A stretch of DNA of 64,000 nt from Streptomyces sp. DH12 (lineage in GTDB: Bacteria; Actinomycetota; Actinomycetes; Streptomycetales; Streptomycetaceae): assembly GCF_020873895.1 (NCBI RefSeq), contig NZ_JAHWGT010000025.1, positions 31,586-95,585 of the forward strand, in the 5' to 3' direction. A program made the position numbers and the translations under genes. Under the pieces are notes generated by a model. That model was not told where the DNA came from, did not search any database, and saw nothing but the letters and a program-made list of their open reading frames with translations. Shown here piece by piece: positions 44,918 to 54,185 of this stretch. Position 1 is the first letter of the stretch; each line of letters starts with the position of its first letter.

Positions 44918-47853
44918 GCTTCAACGAGGCGAACACCGTCCGCGACTTCGTCCGAGATCTGGTCGAGTCGGTGGATGTGCGCTTCGTGTCAGGGAGTCAT
45001 CTGCCGCGCCGCACTAATGAGGTGTTGCTGGAGCAGCAGGTGCGGGAGGCGTTGGTCCGACTCAATCCGACCATCAAAGCGGATCCGCGCCTGGCCGATG
45101 AGGTGATCTACCGGCTGCGCGCGATCCTTGTCTCCGCGCGCAACACGCCGAATCCAGTGGTGGCGAACGAGGAGTTCGCGGCATGGCTCACGGGGCAGAA
45201 GACCATGCCGTTCGGTCCTGACGGCGAGCATGTGCCCGTCAAACTTATCGACTTCGACCACCCCGGCGAGCACAGTGCGAACAACTGGATCGTCTCCACC
45301 GAGGTGGCCTATGGGGCCGGGCGGCTGGAGCGGCGCTTCGACCTGGTGATCTGGTGCAACGGCTTCCCGTTGGTCGTGGGCGAGGCGAAGTCGCCGGTGC
45401 GGCCGGCTTACTCCTGGATCGATGCGGCCGCGCAGGTCAAGGAGGACTACGAGGTCAACGTCCCGGCGTTCTTCGTGCCGAACGTGCTCAACTTCGCCAC
45501 CGAAGGCAAGGACTTCCGCTACGGGTCGGTCGGTATGCCGGTGGAGCTGTGGGGGCCTTGGCGGGCAGAAGAGTCTGGTGATGACCGCGCGCCGGCGAGG
45601 GTGGGTCTCGCGGCGGTCAAGGAAGCGGTCGAGGGCGTTCTGGATCCGGATACGATCTTGGACTTCTTGCGGTTCTTCACGCTGTTCGCAACCGACAAGA
45701 AGCACCGCAAGATCAAGGTGATCGCGCGGTTCCAGCAGTTCCAGGCATCCAACCTGATAGTCGAGCGGGTGCTGCATGGGCAGATCAAGCAGGGATTGAT
45801 CTGGCATTTCCAGGGGTCCGGGAAGTCGCTGCTCATGGTGTTCACCGCGCAGAAGCTGCGTGCGATGGCGGGACTGACCTCCCCAACGGTGATCATCGTG
45901 GTGGACCGGATTGACCTGGACACCCAGATCACCGCGACGTTCAACGCCTCCGACGTACCGAACATGGTCTCAACGGAGTCGCGCAAGGAGCTTCAAGAGC
46001 TCCTTGCGGCAGGGGCGCGGAAGGTCATCATCACCACAATTCACAAGTTCGGCGAAGCGCCCGGCGTGCTGGATGCGCGCGACAACGTCATCGTGATGGT
46101 CGATGAGGCCCACCGCTCCCAGGAGGGTGACTTCGGCCGCAAGATGCGCGAGGCGCTGCCCAATGCGTTCTTGTTCGGGCTGACCGGGACGCCGATCAAC
46201 AAGCGCGACCGCAACACGTTCATATGGTTTGGGTCCGAGGTCGACGAGCACGGGTATCTCTCGCGCTACTCCTTCTCTGATTCCATCCGCGACGGCGCCA
46301 CTCTGCCTCTGCACTTCGAGCCACGACTCTCGGAGATCCACCTGGATGAGGAGTCGATCGACGCGGCCTTCGACGAGCTCGCCGACCGTCACGGACTTAC
46401 TGAGGAGGACCGCACCACTCTCTCCAAGAAGGCCGCCTCACTGGAAGTGCTGATCAAGGCGGACGACCGGGTTCGCAAGATTGCCGCCGACATTGCCGAG
46501 CACTTCACAACGAAGGTCGAGCCGCAGGGTCTCAAGGCGCAGGTCGTGGTCTACGACAAGGCCACCTGCGTGGCGTACAAGAGAGAGCTTGACGGCCTGC
46601 TCGGCCCAGACGTGTCCACGATCGTGATGTCCGTCGGCCGCGGTGACAAGCTGGCATGGAAGCACTGGACCCCCGGTCGGGAGGAGCTGGAGCGGATTAC
46701 CGCTCGCTTCAACGACCCGGCCGATCCATTGAAGATCATCATTGTGACCGCAAAACTGCTCACCGGCTTCGACGCCCCGATCCTCTACGCCCAGTACATC
46801 GACAAGCCCCTGCGCGAGCACACCCTGCTCCAGGCCATCTGCCGTACGAACCGGGTCTACCCGCCCGCGAAGACCCACGGCCTGATAGTCGACTACCTCG
46901 GCATCTTCGACGATGTCGCCAAGGCTTTCGAGTTCGACGACAAGTCCGTCCAGCAGGTCATCTCCAACATCGCTGTACTCCGCGAGCAGCTCGGCCCCGC
47001 GATTGCGGCTGCTCTGGCGTTCTTCCCGGGCGTCGACCGTACCGTCGGCGGCTATGAGGGCCTGATCCAGGCGCAGACCGCGATCGACTCCGACGAGTCC
47101 CGCGATGCTTTCGGAGCCGCGTACAGCGTCGTCGCCCAGCTGTGGGAGACCCTCTCCCCGGACCCGGTCCTGTCCGAGTACGAGTCGGACTACCGCTGGC
47201 TGACCGACGTCTACCAGTCCGTGCAACCCACCGACACCACCGGCCGGCTGGTGTGGCACGCGCTGGGCGCCAAGACTCTGGAGCTCATAAACGAGCACAT
47301 CACTGTCGAAGTCCCCCGGACCGACTTAGAGACCATCGTCCTCGACGCTCAGGTCATCGAGGACCTGATGACCGGCAGGCGCAAGGACATCGACCCGATG
47401 GAGGTCGAGAAGTGGATCACCGCCCGCATCGCCAAGCACGTCGGAAACCCGGCGTTCGTCGAGCTTGGCCAGCGGTTGAATGCTCTGCGGGAGAAGTACG
47501 CCCACTCCCAGCAGGCATCGCTCGAGTTCCTCAAGGAGCTCTTCGCGCTGGCGCGGGACACGGTGGCAGCGGAAAGAGCCGCCGCCGAAGTGCCACGCGA
47601 GGAGCGGGGCAAGGCGGCCCTGACCGAACTCTTCGAATCCCTCAAGGGTGAAGAAACACCGATCATTGCTGAGAAGGTCGTCGACGAGGTCGACTCCGTC
47701 GTCCGTACGGTCCGTTTTGACGGCTGGCAGGACACCAACGAAGGGGATCGCCTCGTCCAGCAGGCGCTCCGTAAGGCGCTCTACATAAAGTTCAAGATTC
47801 GCGATCAGGAGGTCTTCCGGAAGTCACTCGGATACATTCGGGAATACTACTAA
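44914..47853 (+). CDS. hsdR: Type I restriction subunit; contains TTA codon
   Basis: 979 residues. An N-terminal nuclease with VVGEAKSP (ExK of the PD-ExK site), then a superfamily 2 translocase with FQGSGKSLLM (Walker A), VMVDEAHRSQ (DEAH box), LFGLTGTP and LLTGFDAP, and a helical C-terminus that should bind the methylase complex. Codon 805 (47326-47328) is TTA; no in-frame TTA was found in the hsdM or hsdS genes. In Streptomyces this could tie restriction, but not protection, to bldA tRNA. Its 3' end overlaps the convergent creatininase-like gene by 62 bases. Confidence 0.93.
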   Translation: MSFNEANTVRDFVRDLVESVDVRFVSGSHLPRRTNEVLLEQQVREALVRLNPTIKADPRLADEVIYRLRAILVSARNTPNPVVANEEFAAWLTGQKTMPFGPDGEHVPVKLIDFDHPGEHSANNWIVSTEVAYGAGRLERRFDLVIWCNGFPLVVGEAKSPVRPAYSWIDAAAQVKEDYEVNVPAFFVPNVLNFATEGKDFRYGSVGMPVELWGPWRAEESGDDRAPARVGLAAVKEAVEGVLDPDTILDFLRFFTLFATDKKHRKIKVIARFQQFQASNLIVERVLHGQIKQGLIWHFQGSGKSLLMVFTAQKLRAMAGLTSPTVIIVVDRIDLDTQITATFNASDVPNMVSTESRKELQELLAAGARKVIITTIHKFGEAPGVLDARDNVIVMVDEAHRSQEGDFGRKMREALPNAFLFGLTGTPINKRDRNTFIWFGSEVDEHGYLSRYSFSDSIRDGATLPLHFEPRLSEIHLDEESIDAAFDELADRHGLTEEDRTTLSKKAASLEVLIKADDRVRKIAADIAEHFTTKVEPQGLKAQVVVYDKATCVAYKRELDGLLGPDVSTIVMSVGRGDKLAWKHWTPGREELERITARFNDPADPLKIIIVTAKLLTGFDAPILYAQYIDKPLREHTLLQAICRTNRVYPPAKTHGLIVDYLGIFDDVAKAFEFDDKSVQQVISNIAVLREQLGPAIAAALAFFPGVDRTVGGYEGLIQAQTAIDSDESRDAFGAAYSVVAQLWETLSPDPVLSEYESDYRWLTDVYQSVQPTDTTGRLVWHALGAKTLELINEHITVEVPRTDLETIVLDAQVIEDLMTGRRKDIDPMEVEKWITARIAKHVGNPAFVELGQRLNALREKYAHSQQASLEFLKELFALARDTVAAERAAAEVPREERGKAALTELFESLKGEETPIIAEKVVDEVDSVVRTVRFDGWQDTNEGDRLVQQALRKALYIKFKIRDQEVFRKSLGYIREYY

Positions 47854-48661
47854 AGGCACCCGCAGCCTGACACCCACCCCGCGCGGGACGGGATATGTAC
47901 CTGCTGCCGGATTGCCCTGTACTCGATCCATCCAAGGTCTTCCTTCTCTCGGCGCTCTCGCCGAGAGCGCCGAGGTGCGCGGCGAAGCTTTCGGAGAGGC
48001 TTACGAGGACAGCCTTGCCCTTCTCGGCCGTGGCCTGGGAGGGGTAGCCGATCACGCCGGAGTCGGTGTAGGGCGTCATTCCCTGGACTAGGAGGAAGGG
48101 TCGCGGGCCGCTGTCGTGGTCCGCGTCGGCGTAGCCGTCCCGCACCAAGTCGGGGGCCGCGTGCAGCAGAATCGACGTCTCGATTTCGCCGGCGTGCATG
48201 TCCGCGTGCCGGTCGGAGACCAGGCCGCCGTGGTCGCGGGCGCGGTCCCAGTCCGGGCCGAGGGGGAACAGAGACACTGCCGGGCCGTCGACGTTGGCTT
48301 CCTGCACCACGTTGGACAGCACGTAGTTCCCGCCGTGGCCGTTGATGATCACTAGTTTGTGGATGCCGGAGCGCGCGAGGGAGGCACGGATGTCGTCGAT
48401 CACGGCGTACAGGGTCCGGGCGCTGATGCTGACCGTGCCTGGGAAGGCCGCGTGCTCGTGGCTGCACGAGATGGTGAGGGGCGGGAGGAGGTGTACGGGG
48501 TACGCGTCTGCGATCTCCTGGGCGATGATGCAGGCGATCGCGGTGTCCGTGATCAGTGGGAGGTACTTGCCGTGCTGCTCGAAGGAGCCGACTGGGAGCA
48601 CTGCGACGCGGGGCTGTAGCTCTTGGACGTCGGCGCTCGTAGCGGTCGGCAGCAGGTTCAC
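47792..48661 (-). CDS. Creatininase-family amidohydrolase-like protein
   Basis: 289 residues. LPVGSFEQHGKYLPLITDT supplies the E-Q-H and Asp metal ligands of the creatininase family, IINGHGGNYV and HAGEIETSILL the others. The last 45 residues are Ser/Gly/Arg-rich, overlap hsdR, and probably are not part of the fold. The GTG at 48661 has GAGGGAG just upstream. Members open cyclic amides or cut C-terminal residues (for example in mycofactocin maturation). The substrate is unknown here. Confidence 0.8.
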   Translation of the reverse strand: MNLLPTATSADVQELQPRVAVLPVGSFEQHGKYLPLITDTAIACIIAQEIADAYPVHLLPPLTISCSHEHAAFPGTVSISARTLYAVIDDIRASLARSGIHKLVIINGHGGNYVLSNVVQEANVDGPAVSLFPLGPDWDRARDHGGLVSDRHADMHAGEIETSILLHAAPDLVRDGYADADHDSGPRPFLLVQGMTPYTDSGVIGYPSQATAEKGKAVLVSLSESFAAHLGALGESAERRKTLDGSSTGQSGSRYISRPARGGCQAAGAFSSIPECIRVTSGRPPDRES

Positions 48662-48799
48662 GGCGCTCCCTCGGTTCGAGTAGTGGGCGGTCTGCCTGGT
48701 CAGGTCCAGAGCCCTGTTGAGTTCCGAAACTTCCACCAGTCTGCGCCAGCGCAGGACGGTGCTGAGTACTGGCTCGCCTCCATGGGCAAAGAGCAGTCC

Positions 48800-49363
48800 A
48801 TGGACGAATCGACGGCTGCGTGGGCCCTGCGTGTTGGGGAAGCGGAACTCGCGGTGAAGCTTCCCCGGCGGTGGGCTCATTCGCGAGGGGTTGCGGCTCG
48901 CGCCGCCGGACTGGGACGTGTCCTTCGGGAGGACGCTGACCTGTTGGGATCCGCCGCCACGCTGCACGATGTGGGGTACGCGCCTCGCTTGGCCACCACA
49001 GGGTTCCATCCGCTCGACGGGGCGCGGTTCCTTCGAGATGAGCACCGGGCCGATGAGCGGCTGGTGCGGCTGGTGGCGAACCACTCCTTCGCGTTGCTGG
49101 AGGCCGAGGAGCGTGGGCTGCGCGAGGTGCTGGAAGCGGAGTTTCCGTTGCTGGAGGAGCCGCTGCTGGTGGATGCGCTCGTGTACTGCGACATGACGAC
49201 GACGCCCGACGGTACGCGTACGACCGCACAGGACCGGGTCGCGGAGATTCTGGGGCGCTATGGGGCGGACAGCCTAGTGGGGCGGTTCATCCGTCGGGCT
49301 TCGGCGGAGATCTTCGCCGCGGTGGAGCGGGTGGAGGCGGCATTGGCGGGTCAGCCGAGGTAG
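48800..49363 (+). CDS. HD-domain phosphohydrolase-like protein
   Basis: 187 residues. WAHSRGVAARA (His27), LHDVGYAP (His56-Asp57) and VANHSFALLEAEE (His) form an HD metal site. Asp in VDALVYCDMTTTPDGTR fits the final ligand. The ATG at 48800 is chosen because AAAGAG lies upstream; another ATG 18 bases earlier is possible. It diverges from the creatininase-like gene and converges with the Nudix gene (13-base overlap). HD proteins of this size often act on nucleotides. Confidence 0.82.
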   Translation: MDESTAAWALRVGEAELAVKLPRRWAHSRGVAARAAGLGRVLREDADLLGSAATLHDVGYAPRLATTGFHPLDGARFLRDEHRADERLVRLVANHSFALLEAEERGLREVLEAEFPLLEEPLLVDALVYCDMTTTPDGTRTTAQDRVAEILGRYGADSLVGRFIRRASAEIFAAVERVEAALAGQPR

Positions 49364-49818
49364 GGATACGTGCCGGCAAGGTAGTCGCCGATCTGCTGGC
49401 GCATGCTGAGGTGGATGTCGTACCTGTCCAGGTCGGTGGGTTGGACGAAGCGGACGCCGTCAGCCTCGTCATTGATGGTGGGCTGTCCGCCGATGGGGCG
49501 GCCGATGTAGGTGTTCTCGTACTGCTGGCGGATCTCGCCGTCGGTGTAGGCGACGATGTGGCGGGGGTTGGTGTAGATGCCGAGGAAACCGGTGATCTCG
49601 GCGACGATGCCGGTCTCCTCCAGGCATTCGCGCACCGCGCACTCGGCGGCGGTCTCGCCGATGTCCTGGGCGCCGCCGGGGAGGGCCCACTGGCCGGTGT
49701 CGCGGCGGCGCTGCAGGAGGATGGCGCCGCTGTCGTCGACGACGAGCAGGTTGCTGGCGGGGATGAGGGTGTTCGCCTTGGGGGCGTCGGGGTCGTTGTA
49801 GTACTCAGTCCTACCCAT
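49351..49818 (-). CDS. Nudix hydrolase
   Basis: 155 residues with a complete Nudix box, GGAQDIGETAAECAVRECLE continuing to ETGI (about 49-71), which binds the metal and pyrophosphate. LLQRRRDTGQWALPGG upstream fits a nucleotide or nucleotide-sugar substrate. The ATG at 49818 lies inside the end of the regulator gene (8-base overlap), so the two are one operon. Substrate unknown. Confidence 0.9.
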   Translation of the reverse strand: MGRTEYYNDPDAPKANTLIPASNLLVVDDSGAILLQRRRDTGQWALPGGAQDIGETAAECAVRECLEETGIVAEITGFLGIYTNPRHIVAYTDGEIRQQYENTYIGRPIGGQPTINDEADGVRFVQPTDLDRYDIHLSMRQQIGDYLAGTYPYLG

Positions 49819-50614
49819 GCGTGGCGGTCCCCTCCTGGTCGGGTGTCCAGGGCCGCGCGTCGGCCCAGACTGCGTCGAAGCTTTGAGCGTAGTTGTCGAA
49901 CCAGCCGGCGGCATCCACCCGCCGGAGGTGCAAGAGCGGGTTGGCGCTGGCTGGTTGACCCCACACATGCGGGTTCACCAGCAGGTTGTCGTCGTAGCGG
50001 AAGAGGGAGTTGTAGAGAGTGCTGTCGTGGAGCCTCACCTCACATCCGGCCTCGGACAGCAGCGGCCGGTAGTACGTGAGGGAGGCGCGGATCTTGGCGG
50101 CGAGCGTGTCGCCGATGCCTTCCTCGCGGCCCCGGAGGGCGGCGGCCTGGCCGGTTGGATCGCCGAAGCAGAGGCGGACTTGGGCGCCGTCGGCCGCGCG
50201 CTCGGCGAGCATCTTGGCGACGTGCGGGTTGGTCTGCGCGAAGAATGTGCCGGACAGGACCAGGACGTCGATCTGCCGCCGTGCGCCCTGGAGCAGGGCG
50301 AGCCATGTGTCGCGGGGGACGCTGGCCCGGTTCTGGTAGGCCCCGATGATCTCGCTGCCTAACCCGGTGCCTGACCGTCCGCGCTGGGAAGGCGGTGTCG
50401 GCCATAGGAAGGTCTCCTCGACCCGTAGGTGCTGAGCGGCACGGAAGCGGTGCCGCGGATGGGGCACGCGTCCGCCGAGCCAGCGGCTGACGGTCTTCGG
50501 GTCCACCTCACAGGCTTCGGCGAGCGAATCGGGAGTTACGCCCCGCTGGGCGAGTCGGAGTGAAGTCGCTCGTTCACAGAGGTCATACAAGCCCAGTCGG
50601 GCGATGACGAGCAA
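49811..50614 (-). CDS. XRE-like regulator with PLD-like C-terminal domain (DUF5919 type); contains TTA codon
   Basis: 267 residues from a TTG start; nearby in-frame TTG codons leave the exact start open. Residues 25-70 are a helix-turn-helix (PDSLAEACEVDPKTVSRWLG). The rest (QIDVLVLSGTFFAQTNPHVA, LRVDDNL-like segments) looks like a degenerate phospholipase-D-like fold as in DUF5919 proteins. Codon 85 (50360-50362) is TTA. It precedes the Nudix gene and diverges from the HAD gene by 61 bases, so it may control both. The ligand is unknown. Confidence 0.75.
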   Translation of the reverse strand: MLVIARLGLYDLCERATSLRLAQRGVTPDSLAEACEVDPKTVSRWLGGRVPHPRHRFRAAQHLRVEETFLWPTPPSQRGRSGTGLGSEIIGAYQNRASVPRDTWLALLQGARRQIDVLVLSGTFFAQTNPHVAKMLAERAADGAQVRLCFGDPTGQAAALRGREEGIGDTLAAKIRASLTYYRPLLSEAGCEVRLHDSTLYNSLFRYDDNLLVNPHVWGQPASANPLLHLRRVDAAGWFDNYAQSFDAVWADARPWTPDQEGTATHG

Positions 50615-50675
50615 GGACGTTGTGGGACGTTCACGGGTTGGCGGACGGCCGGGCAGTGGTGCTTACGCTGGCGGT

Positions 50676-51368
50676 ATGCACCTCATCGTCCTGTGGGACA
50701 TCGACCACACACTGATTGACAACGCGGGGGTGAGCAAGGAGATCTACGCTGCTGCCTTCATGGCACTCGTCGGCTTCCCGCCTGCCCGGGCGGCGCGGAC
50801 CGAGGGACGTACCGATCGCTCGATCATGAGGGACATGTTCCTCCGGCACGGCGTGCCTGAGCCGGGTTGGACGGATGTCGAGGCGGCCCTCGCCCAGGCG
50901 GGGCAGGAGAGGTTCGGGGAACTCCAGAAGCGAGGCATGGCTCTCCCCGGTGCACGGGACGTGCTCAAGAGGGTGGCTGGGCAGGACACTTGGGTGTCCT
51001 CGGTATTGGCGGGCAACATCGCGCCGAACGCTCAGGTCAAGCTGGGCGCGTTCGACCTCGACTCCCTGGTGGATCTCACCGTAGGCGCTTATGGGGCCGA
51101 TGCCCTTCAGCGGCCCGACCTCGTAGACGTATCGCGCGAGCGGGTGCGCCGCAGGTACGGGGCAGCGGAGGACGTGCCCGTCGTCCTGGTGGGCGACACC
51201 CCGCGAGACGTCGAAGCGGCATTGGCGACGGGTTGCCACGTGGTCGCGGTGGCCTCGGGAATTCACAGCAGGGACGAGTTGTCTGCTGCCGGTGCGCCGG
51301 TCGTGCTGCCGGATCTGTCGGACACGGCGGAAGTCCTCGTCCACCTGGAAGCGTCAGCCGCGAGCTGA
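50676..51368 (+). CDS. HAD-family hydrolase (phosphatase-like)
   Basis: 230 residues. WDIDHTLID (Asp8 nucleophile, Asp10) is HAD motif I; SSVLAGNI is motif II; VLVGDTPRDVEAA is motif IV. The layout resembles phosphoglycolate phosphatase-like enzymes with a small helical cap. The ATG at 50676 follows TTACGCT by a few bases and lacks a ribosome-binding site, so a leaderless start is likely. It is the first plus-strand gene of the group that continues with the radical SAM gene. Confidence 0.85.
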   Translation: MHLIVLWDIDHTLIDNAGVSKEIYAAAFMALVGFPPARAARTEGRTDRSIMRDMFLRHGVPEPGWTDVEAALAQAGQERFGELQKRGMALPGARDVLKRVAGQDTWVSSVLAGNIAPNAQVKLGAFDLDSLVDLTVGAYGADALQRPDLVDVSRERVRRRYGAAEDVPVVLVGDTPRDVEAALATGCHVVAVASGIHSRDELSAAGAPVVLPDLSDTAEVLVHLEASAAS

Positions 51369-51476
51369 AAACGTCCCCGGACGTCCTCGTACCGTCCGAT
51401 TACGCGGTGATGGTGTCCGCACCCATCCCGACACTATCGGGTTCTCCCCACCAGACCACTGGCTCAGGAGGCCCAC

Positions 51477-52378
51477 GTGATCCGGGACGTCACCGGCATC
51501 CGCAGGATTCGGATGCTGTACCTGCAGCTTCTGTACCGCTGCAACTTCAACTGCCTGCACTGCTTCCACGGCAAGCGCCTGAAGCAGGGCGACGCGTTCA
51601 GCGCCGACGAGGCGATCGCCCTCATCCGGCTCATGCACGACCAGTACGGCACGGAGGCGGTGACCCTGCTCGGTGGCGAGCCCTTCCTCCACCGGGACCT
51701 GCTGCAGATCGTCCGGTACGCCAGGCAGGAGCTGGGCATGCAGGTCGAGATCTGCACCAACGGCTACCGCATCGAGAGCCGCCTCACCGAGGTCGCCCCC
51801 TACCTCGACCTGCTGCGTGTCTCGCTGGAGGGGCTCGGGGAGACCAACGACGCCATCCGCAGGTCCGGTAGCTACCTCGCCGCCCTCAGCACCCTGAACC
51901 TTGCTCGCGACCTCGGCGTCATGACCGGCGCGACGATGACCGTGACCTCCCGGAACATCGACGAGGTCCTGCCCCTGGCCCGCACCATGCAGCGGTTCGG
52001 CGTCCGCCAGCTCAAGCTCCACTGCCTCCGCCCGGTCGGCAACGCCGCCGAACACCCGAGCTGCTGGTCACCGAGCCGACCGCCTACACGCGCCTCCGCG
52101 AGGACCTCCAGCAGGCCGGGCTCTCCATCGAGGTGATCGTCGACGAGGACCTGTCCGAGAACGGCGCCCCGGAGATCTGCGCCCCGGCCGACGGCCCGCG
52201 CGAGATCGACCGCATCGAGGCCGATCCCCGAGGAGCCCTGACCATGTCTTGCAAGGCCGTGGGCAAGGACTCGCACGCCTTCTGGTACGAGAAGACCGCG
52301 AACTGCATCGTCCACCAGCCCTCCGCCACCGACGAGCTCACCCTCGCCGTGCCGGACGTGGTGTACGCCCGTGCCTGA
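51477..52378 (+). pseudogene. Radical SAM protein, frameshifted by one missing base
   Basis: The first frame has the 4Fe-4S motif RCNFNCLHC (Cys22, 26, 29), LLGGEPFLHRDL and VEICTNGYRI, all typical radical SAM features. Near 52056-52058 one base (a G before GAGCTGCTGG) appears lost: the original frame turns into basic nonsense and stops at 52136, while the coherent sequence (LREDLQQAGLSIEVIVDEDL) continues in another frame to 52378. Repaired, it would be about 300 residues with further Cys near the end (SCKAVGKD, ANCIVH). The GTG at 51477 has a perfect AGGAGG site. A sequencing error cannot be excluded. Confidence 0.8.
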
Positions 52379-53009
52379 TCGGCCCCTGTTCGAAAGCCTC
52401 GAAGGACTCCGCGGGACCGGCAAGTCGACCATCGCGCCGATGCTCGCAGCAGCGAGAGGAGCCGTGCTGGTCCCCACCGTTCCCCTCTTCTACCAGGCCA
52501 TGAGAAGACAGGTGGACGCGCGCGGGAACATCGAGGCCCGCATGTGCTTCTACCTCTCGGCCCTCTTCACCGCCGCCGAGGAGATCCGGCGCTACCTCAC
52601 CGCCGACATCCCCGTCGTCGTGGAGAGCTACTTCCCCAGGTGCATCGCCAACCACCGGGCCTTCGGGGCCCGGCTCGGTGTCACGCTCCCGGCCGACCTA
52701 CCGCAACCGACCACGTACCACCTGCTGTGCGCGGAGGACGAACGGCAGCGGCGGCTCGCCGAGAGGTCCAAGCCTGCCAGCCGGTGGGACGCCCTCAGCG
52801 AGGAAGCGGCGGACCGGATCACCGAGGCGTACAGCGAGTTCCCCATGCACCAGGTGGACACCACGGGCCTCGCACCGGACCGCGTCCTCGACGCCATCCT
52901 CACCATCGAAAGGGAAGGACACCACCGTGCAGACGCAGAGCCTGTGGGAGCACACCCTCACGTTCTTCCCCCAGTTCCTCGCCGCCCTGAAAGAGCACGC
53001 CTCCGGTAG
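52371..53009 (+). CDS. Thymidylate-kinase-like P-loop kinase
   Basis: 212 residues. GLRGTGKST (about 13-21) is the P-loop. VVVESYFPRCIAN lies where thymidylate kinases have the DRY motif, and AEDERQRRLAER is a lid-like Arg-rich segment. The GTG at 52371 overlaps the radical SAM coding region by 8 bases. The last 27 residues overlap the methyltransferase start by 83 bases and are not kinase-like. Whether it phosphorylates dTMP or another nucleotide is not known. Confidence 0.75.
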   Translation: MPDRPLFESLEGLRGTGKSTIAPMLAAARGAVLVPTVPLFYQAMRRQVDARGNIEARMCFYLSALFTAAEEIRRYLTADIPVVVESYFPRCIANHRAFGARLGVTLPADLPQPTTYHLLCAEDERQRRLAERSKPASRWDALSEEAADRITEAYSEFPMHQVDTTGLAPDRVLDAILTIEREGHHRADAEPVGAHPHVLPPVPRRPERARLR

Positions 53010-53574
53010 GGCGACGGTCGCCGTCATCGGTGCAAGCGACGGCAAGTTCGTCCTGCCGCTCGCCGCCGCCGGCCACCGCGTCATCGCCATCGAGAAGGAC
53101 CCGTTCGCCCTCCACGGCGGCGACGTCAGCCTTCCGGGTGACATCACGGCCCACGCCCTCGGCCTGACCGATCGCCTCAAGCGCGAAGACCTCGACAACC
53201 AAGTACAGGTCATCGAGCAGGACTTCCTTCAGGCCGACCTTCCGAAGGCACGCTGCGACGCCGTCTGGACGAGCTGTTCCTGGCACTATAGTGCCAATCA
53301 CCACATCCCGGTCGCCGACTTCGTCACGCGCATGCAATCACTCGTACGCGTCGGCGGCCTGTTCGGCGCGGAGTTCATGATGCCCGTCGAACGGCGCCAC
53401 CACCTGATCGAGCACTACACCTCCCCCGAGAAACTCGGCGGCCACTTCACGGCCGGCTGGAACGTCCTGCTCACGCTGCGAACCAGCCAGTTAACCGAAC
53501 GCCCCCACATCGGCCAGCCCCACGACCACACGCACCGCATGGGCCTGCTGCTCGCAGCCCGCACCGGCACGTAA
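52927..53574 (+). CDS. Class I SAM-dependent methyltransferase; contains TTA codon
   Basis: 215 residues. VAVIGASDGKFVLPLAAAGH and VIAIEKDPFAL form the AdoMet-binding Rossmann start. CDAVWTSCSWHYSANHH is the family's motif IV region. The GTG at 52927 has an AAGGGAAGGA site nine bases upstream. Codon 189 (53491-53493) is TTA. It follows the kinase and precedes the CYTH gene on the same strand. Substrate unknown. Confidence 0.82.
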   Translation: MQTQSLWEHTLTFFPQFLAALKEHASGRATVAVIGASDGKFVLPLAAAGHRVIAIEKDPFALHGGDVSLPGDITAHALGLTDRLKREDLDNQVQVIEQDFLQADLPKARCDAVWTSCSWHYSANHHIPVADFVTRMQSLVRVGGLFGAEFMMPVERRHHLIEHYTSPEKLGGHFTAGWNVLLTLRTSQLTERPHIGQPHDHTHRMGLLLAARTGT

Positions 53575-53597
53575 CCGCCACCTCAAGGAAGAAGATC

Positions 53598-54185
53598 ATG
53601 AAGCACGAATAGGAGGCCAAGTTACTGTCCGTGGACGTCGCCGCGCTCCAGGCCAAGCTCACCGCACTGGGAGCCACCCAGGCCTTCCCCCGCACCCTGC
53701 TCACGCGCAAGATCTTCGAGAACGACGCCCTCGACAACGGCCAGTGGATCCGCCTCCGCGACGAGGGCACCCGCTCCACGCTCACCCTCAAGCACGTCAC
53801 CGACTCGACCACGATCGACGGCACCACCGAGATCGAGACCGAGGTCACCGACCTGCACGCGATGGCGGACATCCTCCGGCACATCGGACTGCGCGAGGTG
53901 CGGTACCAGGAGAACTACCGCGAGGAGTGGCGCCTCGGCGAGGTGGCGTTCGACTTCGACACCTGGCCCGACCTCCCCACGTTCGTCGAGATCGAAGGCC
54001 CCGACGAGGTGTCGGTCCGCAAGGCCGCCGCCCTGCTCGACCTCGACTACACCGAGGCAAGGTTCGGCAGCGTCGACGAGATCTACAAGAGCGAGGCCGG
54101 CCGCGACATCCTTGCCGAGCCCACCCTCCTCTTCTCCGACGCGGAGAAGAAGGAGACGAGCCCTGCGACGGTCGAGGCCCGGTGA
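53598..54185 (+). pseudogene. CYTH-domain protein (class IV adenylate cyclase/triphosphatase-like) with TAG at codon 5
   Basis: From ATG 53598 the sequence reads MKHE, then TAG (53610-53612), then EAKLLSVDVAAL. With Tyr in place of the stop this is the CYTH signature ExExK. Downstream CYTH features are intact: WIRLRDEG, STLTLKHV, TEIETEV, AFDFDTW and TFVEIEGP. Restart at GTG 53631 would give 184 residues without the ExExK strand. A TTA codon (53622-53624) lies between. The family acts on triphosphates (cAMP formation, thiamine or inorganic triphosphate). The gene is probably inactive, unless the stop is an error or is read through. Confidence 0.78.
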
